From assembly GCA_036345935.2 (NCBI GenBank), contig JADWOT020000003.1, positions 9,847,132 to 9,911,131 on the forward strand: 64,000 nt of DNA, read 5' to 3'. Below are positions 1 to 11,009 of this stretch, one piece after another (the first letter of the stretch is position 1; each line of letters opens with the position of its first letter). The translations under genes were made by a program, and so were the position numbers. The notes beneath the pieces were generated by a model. The model did not search any database, was not told the DNA's origin, and worked only from the letters and a program-made list of their open reading frames with translations. Source of the DNA: Taenia hydatigena. Its lineage: Eukaryota > Platyhelminthes > Cestoda > Cyclophyllidea > Taeniidae.

Positions 1-738
1 TACAGCTTTGGCTGTTTAGAGACCCACACCCGGCTTGGCTGTCGCCACGTGACTTCACGATTTGCCTCCATCCGCCAGAGCTATACCTCCTCAGCCGTCA
101 TTCATCTAATAATATTTTAAAGAGCACAAATGGTGTTGCAAATGGCAGGCTTATCTTTGCAACAACTTGTGTCGAAGGCAGCATGCATACGATGGACCAA
201 TGCATTTCCTTCTTCGAGTATATGGATGCGCCTGACTACTGCGACTGCCTAATATATGCGGTGGATCTCTCGCACTTCTCCAATCATGATCTTACTATCA
301 CCCTACAATCCCTCCAACCCCATCAGACGCTACTTATCGTAGTTTTTGTCAGTGGGCTCGTGGATAAGTCAACTGAGATGAGTTGTCTCATGAAATTCCA
401 CCAGAACCTTGGACAACACAACAGCCATCTCCTGGCTACCATGCAAACCAAATGGCGGCTGTTGTATCAAGAACTTTAATCCAACCTATACCGACTGGAG
501 CAATGTGTTGAATTGGGGTCTCTACGACGTGCTCTCTAAAAGAATTGAGAATGCTCAAGTTGATGACTCTGCGCAAGGCCATTGTAAGCTAAGCCACTTC
601 AAGGCTTTGGGCGCTGCGTCATGCCATTGTGATGGAGAGGAAAGGAATGAAGGTATTCCAGTCAGGGTGACATTCACAGCGACCCATACATTATCACAGG
701 ATGGGAGAGCCCTTTATGACAGTACAAAAGGAACATAG
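1..738 (+). pseudogene. Frameshifted copy of the F-box protein exon
   Basis: The frame is open from position 3 and encodes the second half of the protein found intact at 42,890-43,939. It shares blocks such as WLFRDP, TICLHPPEL and LIYAVDLSHFSNH. Near position 459 this copy lacks two bases present in the other arm, so the frame meets a stop at 477-479 and the rest (NPTYTDWSNVLNWGLYDVLS and onward) continues in the +1 frame to 738. The F-box itself lies beyond the window edge. The most likely state is a decayed duplicate. A sequencing error is possible but less likely given the other differences between the arms. Confidence 0.65.
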
Positions 739-1467
739 TGTCTTGCTTTTGGGTGCCTACCCTAACCTACTTGCAGGCATAGGGTTGACGAGTGGTACGT
801 TAGCTAACGTGTCGGATTACTACCCACTGACTGACTGGCCAATCAGACTGTCGACTAACAACGGAGTAATCAAAACCCGGCAAAGAGTGATTCGGACTAG
901 ACTGCCTTCGAGTAATGAGGTCAGAATAGTGACGCTGTGTTGCAGTCATTAACCCGTGCTAATTTCTACTTCATCGCATCCACCCTATTACGAACTCTCC
1001 CCGACCCCCCTTACAGGCGTTTCCTTGCCCTAGAGTATCAAGCAGAACACTCGAGAGTTGAGTTTAAAATGCAATATAAACTGCAACGTCAGCTCGCCAC
1101 TCCTTCCTTTGCCGATTAAGGCGTACTTCACACCTAAAAGTCTAAATTTTCCAAAGTCCTCAAAACCTTTTGAGAATTGAACTCCACCCATGCATGGCTG
1201 CATTAAAGCTTCTGGATGACGCCATCTCGATCACAGCTGCAGCTGCACTCAGGAACTCGTAAATGGCAAGTAACTGCGACTGCGCCTAGACTTGTCTGCT
1301 CGGCAGACATAAAAACCAACAAATCAAAATCAAGAAAAAGCAATAAATGCTGGTAGTGTGAAGTTTCCTATTCTGTCTGCATGGCTGCAATGCCACAGAC
1401 GCAACGAATTGCGACTTCTAGCAATTCAGATCACGGGAACTAACTAGATTTAGCCACATAAAAGCTT

Positions 1468-1663
1468 ACCTGTGATTAAGGAAGCGCCGTTGATCAGGAA
1501 AGGAGGGGAAGTAAAGTTTTGCATCTTGGGTGGTATATTCACGTCCTGTCACCGCCAAAATAGTTAAACTTTGTAGTGCATTTTCGTTTGTTGCTAATGG
1601 CAATGACGTTCGATTAACGAAAACAGGCGCTAAGCTTTGAAGGGCATTTGGTTTTAGTTGCAT
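1468..1663 (-). pseudogene. Left-arm copy of a conserved exon (unknown protein)
   Basis: Partner of the plus-strand exon at 41,966-42,161. The frame is open for 65 codons, and the splice donor after AATCACAG is kept. The protein differs at about seven positions (for example SLA versus NFA, REY versus RDN) without any stop. I do not recognise the family. It is convergent with the F-box copy in the same arm, so both genes were duplicated together. Whether this copy is expressed cannot be told. Confidence 0.4.
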
Positions 1664-2822
1664 TTCTAGCTATGGAAGAGCTTCACCTCTGTGATACCAT
1701 CAGCTAATCCGCTTGCTATGTGTAATGTGGATTAAGCAGACAATAGAAAAACCACATAGCACACTCAAAGTTGGCGCATCCATGTGGAGTTCAAGTAAAG
1801 CAATCTTTGAAGCAGTTTTGACGATTCACGCAGGCACAGGATTAGGTAAACTTACCACGAATTCACATTAGTTCACTTACCGGTGATATTTGCGGATTAG
1901 TGGCCAACAACTTTTCTTGCATTACATCTTAATAGCATTGAAGTCTGTTTCGAATTACCAATGCAAACACGAATTATACAGAGGACGTAATAAATCACAA
2001 TTACTTGCTTAGTGGTATTTAGTTGGCTTGTTGGTCGGATAGATGGTCGACTGAGTGGCTAACTGCGCAACCATCAAAGTTGTGATAAAGACACTTTCCG
2101 TGTATTTTGATATCTAAATAACTGTCCTCAGGGGTTGCATGATGTCGCTGCGAATGCACATGGCGGCTTGTTCACATGCGCCGTACTATAAAGAGTCCAC
2201 TTCTATTCAAGGATACAGTCGGTTTTGCCTTGTCAAGGAATCAGCTTGTTCTCTTTTAATAGTTCAGCTTAAATAGGGAAGGCCTACGAAATAAATCAAA
2301 CTAACCAGGCAGCAGCTACCGTTGCAGTGGAGCAATTTTATCAATTTGCAGAAGTGAGAGATTTTGCCACCAGTCAGACAGACAACCGGTTGAGCAATTG
2401 TCTCAGCTCTCTGTACACTATCCTCTCATTCCTTAGCCTTTGCAATGTGTATTTGTATAGAACTACATGAACACACGAAGGCACAGCGAATGATTTTTCC
2501 ACTAATGATTAGCAAAGAATTTGCTCATTCTCGCAAGTTTTGTAACGGGTTAGTCACATAGACCGATTGAAGGTCAAAAGATTGGACACAAGCACTGCGG
2601 CAAGCAAAAGTTTGTCCAAACTGCGAATCGCAAACTAAGAGCAAATCGGTATTTTTATGGTCCCTCTCGAGAGTCAAATGAGAGTAGAGACCACATTAGT
2701 GGGACCTGTACTAAGTTGAAATGGTAGAATTAAGTGGGAGACGTGTAAACTGGCAGGAAACGGGGCGATTAGCAATGAGACATACGATACGGTCATCTGG
2801 AAAGTGTAGTGCAGTCTAGTAT

Positions 2823-3044
2823 GTGGTCAGTCAAATCTGTAGCGAGCGAATGACGGAAGTAGATGGGGACGATGAAGGGTGTGTAGAGCTCGATAAAATG
2901 ACATTGTCGAAAACAGACGTAAGAGGTGAAGAAAGAGCTGCAAGCGAAAAGGCTTGCTTTGGAGAGTGTCAAAGTGAAAACAAGCAAGAAAGACGCAGAG
3001 TTCGAATGGGGTCTGACCCGCCAGAGCGCAATGAATCAAGATGA
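2823..3044 (+). other. Open frame kept in both inverted arms, unrecognised
   Basis: A 73-codon frame rich in Glu, Lys and Arg, preserved without stops in the other arm (40,585-40,806, minus). The overlapping +1 frame (KKELQAKRLALESV and onward, about 2,924-3,132) also looks protein-like here but has a stop in the right arm. The opposite strand is open too. I cannot say which strand, if any, is coding. Confidence 0.2.
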
Positions 3045-3616
3045 GTGCGCGCGACAACACCTGCCTACTGTTTTTTTAAATGGACTAAAGAAATTGGACC
3101 TAATGTGCCGCGATGATGCATGGTGTAAGTAACAGTGCTATAGAAGAGTGGGAAAAAAAGCACTTGAAGAATGGGGCGTATAAAGAAGTGACGCTGAGCT
3201 AGGCCTTGTTGCAGGCGGAGGAAATTTTCTTTCTCCGCTGCGCACCCTGTGGCAAGTAGTTCTACGTGTGCATCTTGTTTCTAAATGTATGAGAGACAAA
3301 ATGGAAAGATCTCAGTTGACCTCAATGTCCTTCTGTTCATTTACAGTTGGTGAAAGAAGTGGTAGCGTTGTCTAGCCAAGCCTAATCTGCTACAGCCAGA
3401 CTTTGTGTTCATTGACTACAGTGCAAGCAGTTGTACTGCAATATGTAAGCTGATGGATTCGTGCTCTGAAAAGTATTGTACAGACGCGTAAATGTGACGT
3501 AGGTATAAGTAGGAAAGGGAATCGGCGACTCACCTCCGAAGATTTTGACGTAATGGACAAATTTATGTTCTTGGTTATCTTTTTAAGTCTGTGCCTGGAT
3601 AAAGCGTTGATCCACA

Positions 3617-3841
3617 TTAAAGAGGAGAGTGGAGGGACCTCAAACTCTTCCAATGAATGCAAACACTAGTGGTTGCGCATTTAAAGTGTACGAGGAGTAG
3701 AATGCTAAGTAAGAGGCAGTAGAAAGAAACTGGGAAGAAAATGAGGGGATACAAAGCCAACTTTTGCTCATTCTGATGCAGAGACTTGCAAACTTTGGAG
3801 TAAGCTCCAAGTAACCGAGTGCGAGTGCCCACGCGACACAA
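3617..3841 (-). pseudogene. Possible membrane-tail exon following the half-FN3 exon
   Basis: On the minus strand a strongly hydrophobic segment (LALYPLIFFPVSFYCLLLS then ILLLVH) follows a possible acceptor ending GCATCAG. It lies downstream of the half-FN3 exon at 4,440-4,545, so the two could be the last exons of an FN3-membrane protein. The right-arm copy (about 39,850-39,960, plus) has the same hydrophobic run but meets a stop straight after it. The phase fits only if the FN3 exon ends after a TTG codon with a GTGACG donor, which is a weak site. Confidence 0.3.
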
Positions 3842-4439
3842 TGACTATGCATTTACAAAAACCTAAATATTAACGATGAATTGAAGCTCGACAGCTGATC
3901 ACTTTTACCACATAGCATATTGAGTAACTTCATTTGCAGCATTTGATGCATTTTGGTCTTCATTTCAAAATCTTGACTAAAAGAAACCAAAGAAGGCAGT
4001 CTTTAATGCAGGACAATGCGTCTGCTAGACTAGGCGTGCTCAAGAAACACAACATCACCTTCGGCTGAGTTCCATTTAACGGTTTGCGCCACCGACAGGC
4101 TTGCGCTGAAAACCCACCAAAGTAGCTCTGATTGCGATCGCTGTCATCTGATGTTGTTTGATTTTGTAGCTCGGATCATCTACAGCCTACCACAGGATGC
4201 TCAGGATGTCTGGTTTATTAAGCAGTACTGCCTGTAAGCAGTCAGCACAAAAAAGAGGGTTTAGCAGCCTTTACAATGATAGCTGCTTGGTTGCCCACAA
4301 CTAAGCATCAATGCCTCGCCTACCTTAGTGAGATTTTTGACCACTTTTCCGATTTCTAATAGGTGTTACCGTAGCAGCTATTTGCAGGTGAAATAAAATT
4401 GGCAGTCTTTGCTTCCACTTGGAGATTTCGAGCGTCACC

Positions 4440-4545
4440 AACTTTGGCTGCGCCGACGTTGTCACTGCATCTGCTACGGTAATATTTTGTTTGTTTGGAC
4501 TGCCGGTTTTGATCAGGGCCACAGAGGTGACCATATTGCCTTAGC
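4440..4545 (-). pseudogene. Half FN3 domain exon, left arm
   Basis: Encodes the last strands of an FN3 domain: MVTSVALIKTGSPNKQNITV. This lines up with the end of the full FN3 domain at 23,866-24,150 (NITASVYLFSKSRPQYSDEL). The first half of the domain is not visible next to it. Upstream there is a possible acceptor (CCTACACAG). Counterparts are at 38,940-39,020 (plus) and about 35,490-35,590 (minus). It is most likely a remnant, or one half of an intron-split domain whose partner exon I could not find. Confidence 0.5.
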
Positions 4546-5492
4546 TGTGTAGGCTGGCTTTAAGGCCATGACAGCAGCTCATTTCCTTCTGTCTTTTGAA
4601 TGCATATATTCTGCCCTAGTATTCTGCCTTCTTTTGCCTTTAAGAGGGCTTCGGGAAGCTACAACTACCATGTCCGATCGACCTTCAAGTCAACTAAGTA
4701 TAGCAAACGTCCGACGCACCTACTCCTTCTTTACGATGGCAATCGTAGAGGATATAAACGGTGGCGAGACTCTACCATTTGGCACGCACCGAAAGTCCAT
4801 TTACCTTGCACACGCCCATCTGTTCTCCTATTTTTCTTAATGAACCCACTAGTTTTGCAACGAGTAAATCGTCCCTGATTCTTGTATACTAGACTGACAC
4901 TTGCCCAGTCCCGGTGTTACACAGCTTCACCGTCGCATGATTTACTTGCGTGCAAGCCATTCGCTTGCCCATCCATATTTAATTTCCGCCAAATCGTACG
5001 CCATTGCCAATCAAAGAACTTAAAAAGCAACGGAGAAGCACTGCTCGCGTGGTCGCAATAGGTTGTTACCTAGAAAGCTGCTTTTATATCCACGTTGTAC
5101 AGTTTACACTTATCACCGTTTAGAAAATAGTTGCTTAAGTGTTTTATTTTCGTTCATTCTTATGCAATGGCGCATAAATACGTGTACGTAACCCTTTTAG
5201 CACTGTCAAATTCCAGCACCGTATTCACTGCTGTTTTTAATTTCAAAGGCAAATTAGGCAATTTTTAGTCCTAACTTAGCTCTGTAAAGACAAAACTTAA
5301 TCATGTTTATTTGTTATGCCATACCGTTTTTGCGCGGTCGGCCTGGAATTCCATTTTCGTGTAGTGTTTGTTAATTGCAGGTGTGCTCGAATTTTGGCGG
5401 CAGTGGACTTCATTGGTACTAAAACTGGAAAATTGCAACAAATATTGGACTTTAGTTTGTATACTTGATGGTGCTGATCTTTTATTTGGCAG

Positions 5493-5595
5493 GAATGCGT
5501 GTTTCTACTGCGACATTGTCTGTTAAGTGTGGAGTTACTACTTAGCAGCACTGAACGCGAACCTCACCCCCGCTATTGTTCATGGCATTTCCCAG
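5493..5595 (+). CDS. Possible internal exon in copy A (unknown gene)
   Basis: A 103-nt segment bounded by a strong acceptor (TTTTATTTGGCAG) and a strong donor (CCCAG|GTAAGA). One frame is open throughout (ECVFLLRHCLL, then TEREPHPRYCSWHF) and ends in phase 1. The twin exon is at 30,828-30,930. No family is recognised. It does not join in phase to the exon proposed at 6,024, so either another exon lies between them or the transcript is noncoding. Confidence 0.3.
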
Positions 5596-6023
5596 GTAAG
5601 ATTAAGATGAATTTCATAGGTCGCTACGTTCTTGTGTAGTGATAGGTTTGATGCGCATTTTTTGTGTAGCAACCTGCATTTTGCCACTTTTCTTTTGGTC
5701 CCTTTGTGTTTCGTGTAGGGTAATGGGTGCATTAGTTTCATGACTCTAACATGCACACGAGGAATATTTCGCACTCTGATTGTTTCTTGACTCCAGTACC
5801 ACGGTTCTGTGTTGATATTATCATTGCGGAACTTGTTGCGTTGGACCTCAGGAATTACTTAATCGTAGGTTTACTTCCGATGTGAGTTGGTGTTGAGGTA
5901 GACTCAGAAGCAAAAGGGTGGCTACTCAGAGACCTGCGTAGACTTCACATTGTAGCGGTCTTAAATGTGCCTGTGTTCGCATATCGGCTTTGTCATTTTT
6001 TTGGCTTTTTTGCTTCTCAGGTG

Positions 6024-6210
6024 CTACGAGCTTACCGTAGTCGTGAAGCATTGTGTGGTGAGCCTGTGGAATGATGTGCAATTTAAGGCTTTTACGCCAT
6101 TCGCATGGCCGTCTCCTTTTACCCGCTGTGTGGGTCTCGTCATGGACGATGCCGGTGCATTTGATGGCATAGTGAGAGGTGTCACCTCTTTTGGCTTCAG
6201 CACTGGATAG
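6024..6210 (+). CDS. Possible terminal exon in copy A (unknown protein)
   Basis: Follows an excellent acceptor (GCTTTTTTGCTTCTCAG). The frame, entered in phase 2, is open for about 62 codons to TAG at 6,208-6,210 with a balanced composition: CYELTVVVKHCVVSLWNDV, later FTRCVGLVMDDAGAFDGIVR and SFGFSTG. No domain is recognised. The twin is at 31,359-31,545. A stretch at 5,797-5,880 after CTCCAG is also open (FCVDIIIAELVALDL) and could be another exon of the same gene, but the phases do not fit simply. Confidence 0.3.
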
Positions 6211-6543
6211 TCGCACGACCGCAGGCTAAGCTGGCGAGATGAATGTGAGGTTGGTGTTAAACTGAAAGGCAAGCCTATTATCGCGTTGAGGAGGGCTGGT
6301 GAATTGAGATGGTGATTGGGTTACTACTGAGAAGATGGGAATGAGGAGGAGTGATGCAGAGCTATTTTAAAATCTAGCCTAGGTCCTTTTCATGAACTTG
6401 GATTTAAGTTCTCTTTATTTATTCTTTTATTGTGCACAAAAGTATCTTATGTTGTTTCCTGGTTTATGTATTTGTAATGCATGAAATTTACTCGTTCATA
6501 GTTGTGCACACGTATATGCGTATGTGGAAACGCGTGTAGCAGT

Positions 6544-6690
6544 TTTTTATTGAATGAGAATCAGAAATTGGACTCGGAGGGGTTTTTGCTGTCTAGGGAG
6601 AACAGTATTTCACGTTTGTTCGTTACGCTGAACATTTGTGAAGAGGAACAGTTGAAGCTGTCCTGGCGGATTATGGCGGGTGAGACCTAA
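6544..6690 (+). other. Open frame after an acceptor-like site, in both copies
   Basis: After GTGTAGCAG a frame reads FLLNENQKLDSEGFLLSREN and later CEEEQLKLSWRIM before TAA. It is the same in copy B at 31,879-32,025 except for Gly to Asp near the end. No family is recognised. It could be a terminal exon or chance. Confidence 0.2.
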
Positions 6691-7022
6691 TTTGTTAGGA
6701 AAAGTGGGAAAAACCTACCAGTCACTTGGATTTACGTGGTGCTGAGGTTGTTGCGGGCTCAAGGTATGGCAAGAGTGATTTTATCTCTTGGAGCATTTCG
6801 TGATAGGCATGGAAACATCAGTGCACAGTACAAGGTGCTAATTTTGCGTGCAACCATTGTTCGCGCAGTACTTTTGTATTTGTCTGATCAGGCTCTCAAG
6901 TTGGTTATGTGACCCTGTTATCAGCATGCACCGTTGCTGACGGTGGTATTGGCAAGGGGGGATGCGGCTGCAGAAGCCAATCCATGGGAGTCCACTGGGA
7001 CCGCACGACGCGCCCTTGAGCT

Positions 7023-7040
7023 CGTCGTCGTCGTCGTCGT
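7023..7040. repeat. CGT trinucleotide repeat
   Basis: Six CGT units in copy A; copy B has only three (32,358-32,366). This is a length difference between two otherwise near-identical copies. Confidence 0.9.
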
Positions 7041-7074
7041 TGACACTTTCTCAGTCCTTACATAGCACAATGAG

Positions 7075-7195
7075 AACTACTGGCTCAGTGTGGAGTATTA
7101 ATCCACACAGGACATAAGCAGCGTGGCCTGCGAAAGACTGGATGCGGTGTTTTGGTGCCGTGCGAGACCGAACCAAGTGCCGAGTGGCAGTCTGG
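7075..7195 (+). CDS. Possible exon ending at a strong donor in copy A
   Basis: A frame open from about 7,075 reads QCGVLIHTGHKQRGLRKTGC, then VLVPCETEPSAEWQS, and ends at TCTG|GTAAGT, a textbook donor at 7,195. The 5' boundary is unclear. The twin lies at about 32,404-32,524 in copy B. The opposite strand is also open over much of this stretch in copy B, so strand assignment rests on the donor. Confidence 0.25.
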
Positions 7196-7593
7196 TAAGT
7201 ACCTTCCCATGAGACAGTATGTTGCACAAGTTTAACCAGATGCTGTCATCGGCTTGTTTAAAATGAGGTGTTCATGTTCTGTCGCCTTTAACAATGGGTG
7301 AAGCCATTATGAGGTGGCTGTGGAGCTGTTATATGCTTGATAATCGTTTGGCTAATGTTGAGGACATTGGACGCAAGTAATCGACAAGCTTTCACGTATG
7401 CCTAACTTACCCAAGGAGGCGTTTTTAATGACGTCTACATGTGTGAGTGTTGCAGTGAGTGGGGTGGCATATTGCCAAAGTGCGATTAATTCGTAGGAGG
7501 GACGGTAAATGCTCGATGACTTTGTGCTCCACCCGCTTGCACAGATTCTAATATGCCGTTTATTCCCTCATCAAATTGTGTGATTTTGCGATT

Positions 7594-7616
7594 TGTGTGT
7601 GTGTGTGTGTGTGTGT
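7594..7616. repeat. (TG)n microsatellite, copy A
   Basis: Uninterrupted TG run of 23 nt. The copy B run (32,924-32,946) has the same length but lacks the TGT that follows it in copy A. Confidence 0.95.
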
Positions 7617-7780
7617 TGTCTGACGTCCATCTGTCGGTTGATGGTACTGAGTGTTGGTGCTGCTTAATGCAAGTAGTTAAGCTTGTCATCGTATGGTTGC
7701 TATGCGACAGTAGATTTCAGACTGGTAGCCACATGAAGTCTTAGTTGTTCTCTTGATGCCGTGGTCTTGAGGTCGTGACG

Positions 7781-9770
7781 TTAACGGAGGTGACTTTTGC
7801 TTTTGGGTGTGGTGGTCAGCGTATCCCCATCATCCCCCACGGAGTGTGTTTCAGCCATAGGAGGTGAGGAGGCGACTGCAGATGCAGCAAAATTACCAAG
7901 AAGAGTACGGAGGATGGCGCTGGAGGAGGAGAGGCGGACCATGTAATGCATCGGTAGTTTGTTAATTGACGGGTGCTGGTGGTGGGTAGCGTATTTTCCC
8001 CGCTGTTGTACCTTCGCTAAGTGGGTTGTCGGTGTGTGAAATGGATGCACATTTTGCCTGAAAATTGTCTTCTTTTACCTTCTTGGGTGTAAGGAAAGAC
8101 TGCGGGCGCCGTAGTGGGTGTGTATGCAGTAGTAATGGGGATGTTCTACTGTGACGTGAAGAACTTTTGACCGTAGCTCATTTGTGTGACTGCGTGACAG
8201 CTGCGGCATATTTTGCTTCAACGAGTATTGAAATGTTTTTGTTGTGTTGGGTTGCAGTTGATTGTAAGCAGAGATGAGGGTGCGTCTTGGAGTAATTTGT
8301 CCACTGTCGAGTGTATCATGAATTGTTAGGGGTTAACGTGCTACTACCTGGCCTTGGGAATGGATTTAAACTGTGCAGGATATGTGTTGGCGTGAGACAT
8401 CAGGCGATCAAGGATGGAGGGGAGGAGGATTACTGCACCTATGCCTGCAATGTTGTGCGCCACCTTGATTGACGGGTGGGTTAAAGAAGGGTGCCAAATT
8501 GGTGGGCATTGGAGTACCAGTGATGTGGCCTCACTTCTTCCTCGGACCAGGTCAACCTTCTCCTTCCCTGCCTTCAGAACTTTATAGTAACTGCAGATTA
8601 TAACACGAAATCATTGTATTGGCAATCAGTCAAGCAGAGGGGCGGTCTAAACAAAAGTAAAGCAGTAAAGGGATGAGTATATCATCAAGTTATTCAGTCA
8701 GTCAAGCACTTCAATTGTAGGTCAGAAGTTCGAACCATTGGTCGGTGGATCAGTCAGAGAGTTGGGAGATCAGTCAGTCGGTGGGATTGGGGTTGAGGAT
8801 AACGACGGCATCAGTAGTGAAGACGCCTCCTCAGTCGTGTAGCTCATTAGGATCGGAGAAGAGAAGGAGGAAGAGGCCAAGGTTCTAGAGGATGAGGCAT
8901 GTCCTTGTGAGTGAAAAGGGTGTTTGCATAGCGATTGAAAGGAAGGAATGAAGGAAGGAGTGGAAGAATGCAAACTTACTGAAGGATGTAGGAGAGTGGA
9001 GGGGAAGCGGGCGATAAACAAGGAAGAGAGAAGAGCAGTAAATGAGCTTTCGACTAAAGCATTTAGGTAAGTACTGATTCCCCGCCTGCCTATCATCCAC
9101 GCACCCACTTGCCTATCCGTTCCTCTCTCCATGCCTATATGCATGGCCTTCTGATGGTCCATTTCCTCACACATCTCTGCATCTATTTCTCTGCGCGTCG
9201 ATTTTCCAAGCAATGGACACAGCATTACCTTTCTCTCCATTCCTTCACCTATTCCTTACTTCATTCACTCACCCTATTGAACTTAATTATTGTTCCGTCT
9301 CTCCTTCTCTCTTTCAACCCAGGTGGCTGACTAGCTGGCCGGCTAGCTAACTGACTTGGTTCTACGAGGAGTGGCAAGAATATTAGCGACAATCGTCAGG
9401 GTGTTTTAAGAATCAGGGCGTCCTGTGCTATTTCTCTTGTAATCTCTCCACTGCATCAATAACCTTTTCTCCTGTCCCCTCTTTCTCATTTGGTCCCACC
9501 ACCACGTCCATATCCACCTTGTCTATCGCCTCTTGAGTTGATGCGAATTCGGTCGCCAACAGTAGCTTCATTGTGGTTAACGATGCCGACTTGAGAGAAC
9601 AGCATCCCACCACTCCGCCTGCTCATCTATATCAGATTACTGCTAAAACAGTGAACAACACAGTGACAGTACTCATGCTTCATTGCGTAAAAGAAAAACC
9701 GAAACTTCTAGGAAAAGAACCGAACAGAAAAAGTCTCTTTAACGATGAATTGTGGCAAATCATTAGCGTC
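7781..9770. other. No supported gene; diverging half of copy A
   Basis: Contains a minus-strand open frame (7,781-8,050) that is unchanged in copy B, and long minus-strand frames at 8,770-9,240 that reflect a purine-rich plus strand (GGAAGGAAG-type runs) rather than a gene. GTCA-type short repeats lie at about 8,690-8,790 and a broken GGCT repeat near 9,322-9,350. A minus-strand frame at 9,428-9,613 (AIDKVDMDVVVGPNEKEGTG) looks protein-like, and substitutions in copy B partly respect its frame, but copy B has a stop upstream. Confidence 0.4.
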
Positions 9771-9789
9771 CTTTTCATTCCAATACTTT

Positions 9790-10930
9790 GAGTAGGATCC
9801 GCTAGGAACCTATTGTAGCCATCAGCAGTTGACACGAATCCAGAACTGATGGGCAGGACAATCGTTGTGCATTTCCCCAGAGCCAGTTTTTAAGTACCAA
9901 CCAAGAATGTTATTTCGTGTAATAGTGTCTGACCTAGGTTATACCGACTGGGCTTGATGGTACGCTGCAATGAAAAGTGGAAAAGAAATAGCACAATTGG
10001 TATTGGCAGAGTGAGTTCGTCAGACGAGGGAGAGCAGCTGTACACCTGTACACCTTTTCATGCAGTCATGAATATGAATTACGACCATTCATTCACACAA
10101 TTTAACTAATCAAGGAATTTTGCGGAGGCCAACCTCAGGTGGGCCAAAGCTAGTCATCTTGTCTCCCCGATGATCGTCCACTTTGCACGCGATCGGTTAA
10201 TGACGCTGTATGCATAATTAGGTGCGTATGTTTTTGCGCATATGGAACACAAATCAGTAATAGTAATAAATTAAAATCCTGTTTTTTTGGCTTGTAATTG
10301 AGCCACCTACAATCTTACGCCTACTCATTGCAAAAGATATTCTCATTCCCATGGCTTTTATCAACGTATAAGGAGGCTTTGAATAAGTGCGTTAAGACAT
10401 CGCTATTAGAGGCTGCTCAAAACACGCACCAGCCCGATAAAATAAGATCAATGTAGAGAGAAAGACCACTCAAAGTCATCCCTTTAATGATATCGAGGAA
10501 AGCTGGAATTGCTCGAGTCTTACAACCGGCCCTCCTAGACACCATAAGGGAAGGGTGAGAAGGGGACTCAATGGACTTGGACTTTGTGTGCACCCATTGC
10601 GGAGTACATTTATAAACAAATGAATGCTGTATCCAGGCGCCTGACGAGTCATTGACGGGAGCCATGCAGAAATGAATCCAATGCGCCTCTTCAGAGCTGC
10701 CAAGCGCGTCTTGCGATTGTAAGTGGGTCTGTTTTTTTCGCATCCGTTTGTCCGTTTTAGCATAACGGGTGACGGGACCACTACTACTTATTTGTGCCAG
10801 TAGCACATGGGAGTTCTACTTCCCACCGAAGTTGGTGTTAATCAGCGGAGATGTGGGGCCAGCATAAGGGAGTCGTGGTAAGGCCGATGAGACGAGGCTA
10901 TTGGAGAAGAGGGTTGGGGGTAAAAGGAAA
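9790..10930. other. No supported gene
   Basis: Only a minus-strand open frame at 10,417-10,806 stands out. It has no recognisable domain and begins at a non-ATG codon. I see nothing else I can support. Confidence 0.4.
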
Positions 10931-10934
10931 GAGT

Positions 10935-11006
10935 TGCGCGTGCTGGGAGTCAAACCCGTATCGACTGCTTGGAAGGCAGCCATGATAACCGCTTCACCAC
11001 ACGCGC
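10935..11006 (-). tRNA. tRNA-Gly (UCC) gene or close pseudogene
   Basis: On the minus strand the acceptor stem GCGCGTG pairs perfectly with CACGCGC at the other end. A D-arm follows with A-box TGGTGAAGCGG. The anticodon stem GCTGC/GCAGT closes a seven-base loop CTTCCAA, giving anticodon TCC and so glycine (GGA codons). The B box reads GGTTTGACTCC, one base off consensus. The T stem (ACGGG against CCCAG) has two mismatched pairs, and CCA is not encoded, as usual in eukaryotes. The T-stem defects make a pseudogene or a tRNA-derived repeat head possible. Confidence 0.75.
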
Positions 11007-11009
11007 GTG

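Larger units (their letters stand above)
1..4548. repeat. Left arm of a large inverted repeat
   Basis: This stretch matches the reverse complement of about 38,932-43,630. Over positions 1-3,050 paired coordinates add up to about 43,629, so there are almost no net length changes there. Further in, the sum falls to about 43,480, which means roughly 150 nt of indels. Between about 3,945 and 4,420 the match is poor. It returns at the half-FN3 exon near 4,440-4,545 and is lost just beyond. The arm continues past the left edge of the window. Confidence 0.9.
4968..9768. repeat. Direct segmental duplication, copy A
   Basis: Matches 30,305-35,085 in the same orientation, offset by about 25,335. Similarity is weak over the first 50 bases, then near-perfect from 5,022 to about 8,260 with only a handful of substitutions and small indels. 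It is then lower to the end. A block of roughly 150 nt near 8,300-8,430 does not match copy B at all. The near-identical part contains several possible exons, given separately. Confidence 0.92.

Noticed and set aside
8770..9240. 156-codon minus-strand open frame
   Set aside because: Ser/Pro/Leu/His-rich and produced by a purine-rich plus strand; several frames are open at once, and the frame is rearranged in copy B.
10417..10806. 129-codon minus frame next to the tRNA
   Set aside because: Non-ATG start, no domain, and a second overlapping frame open; left as unexplained.
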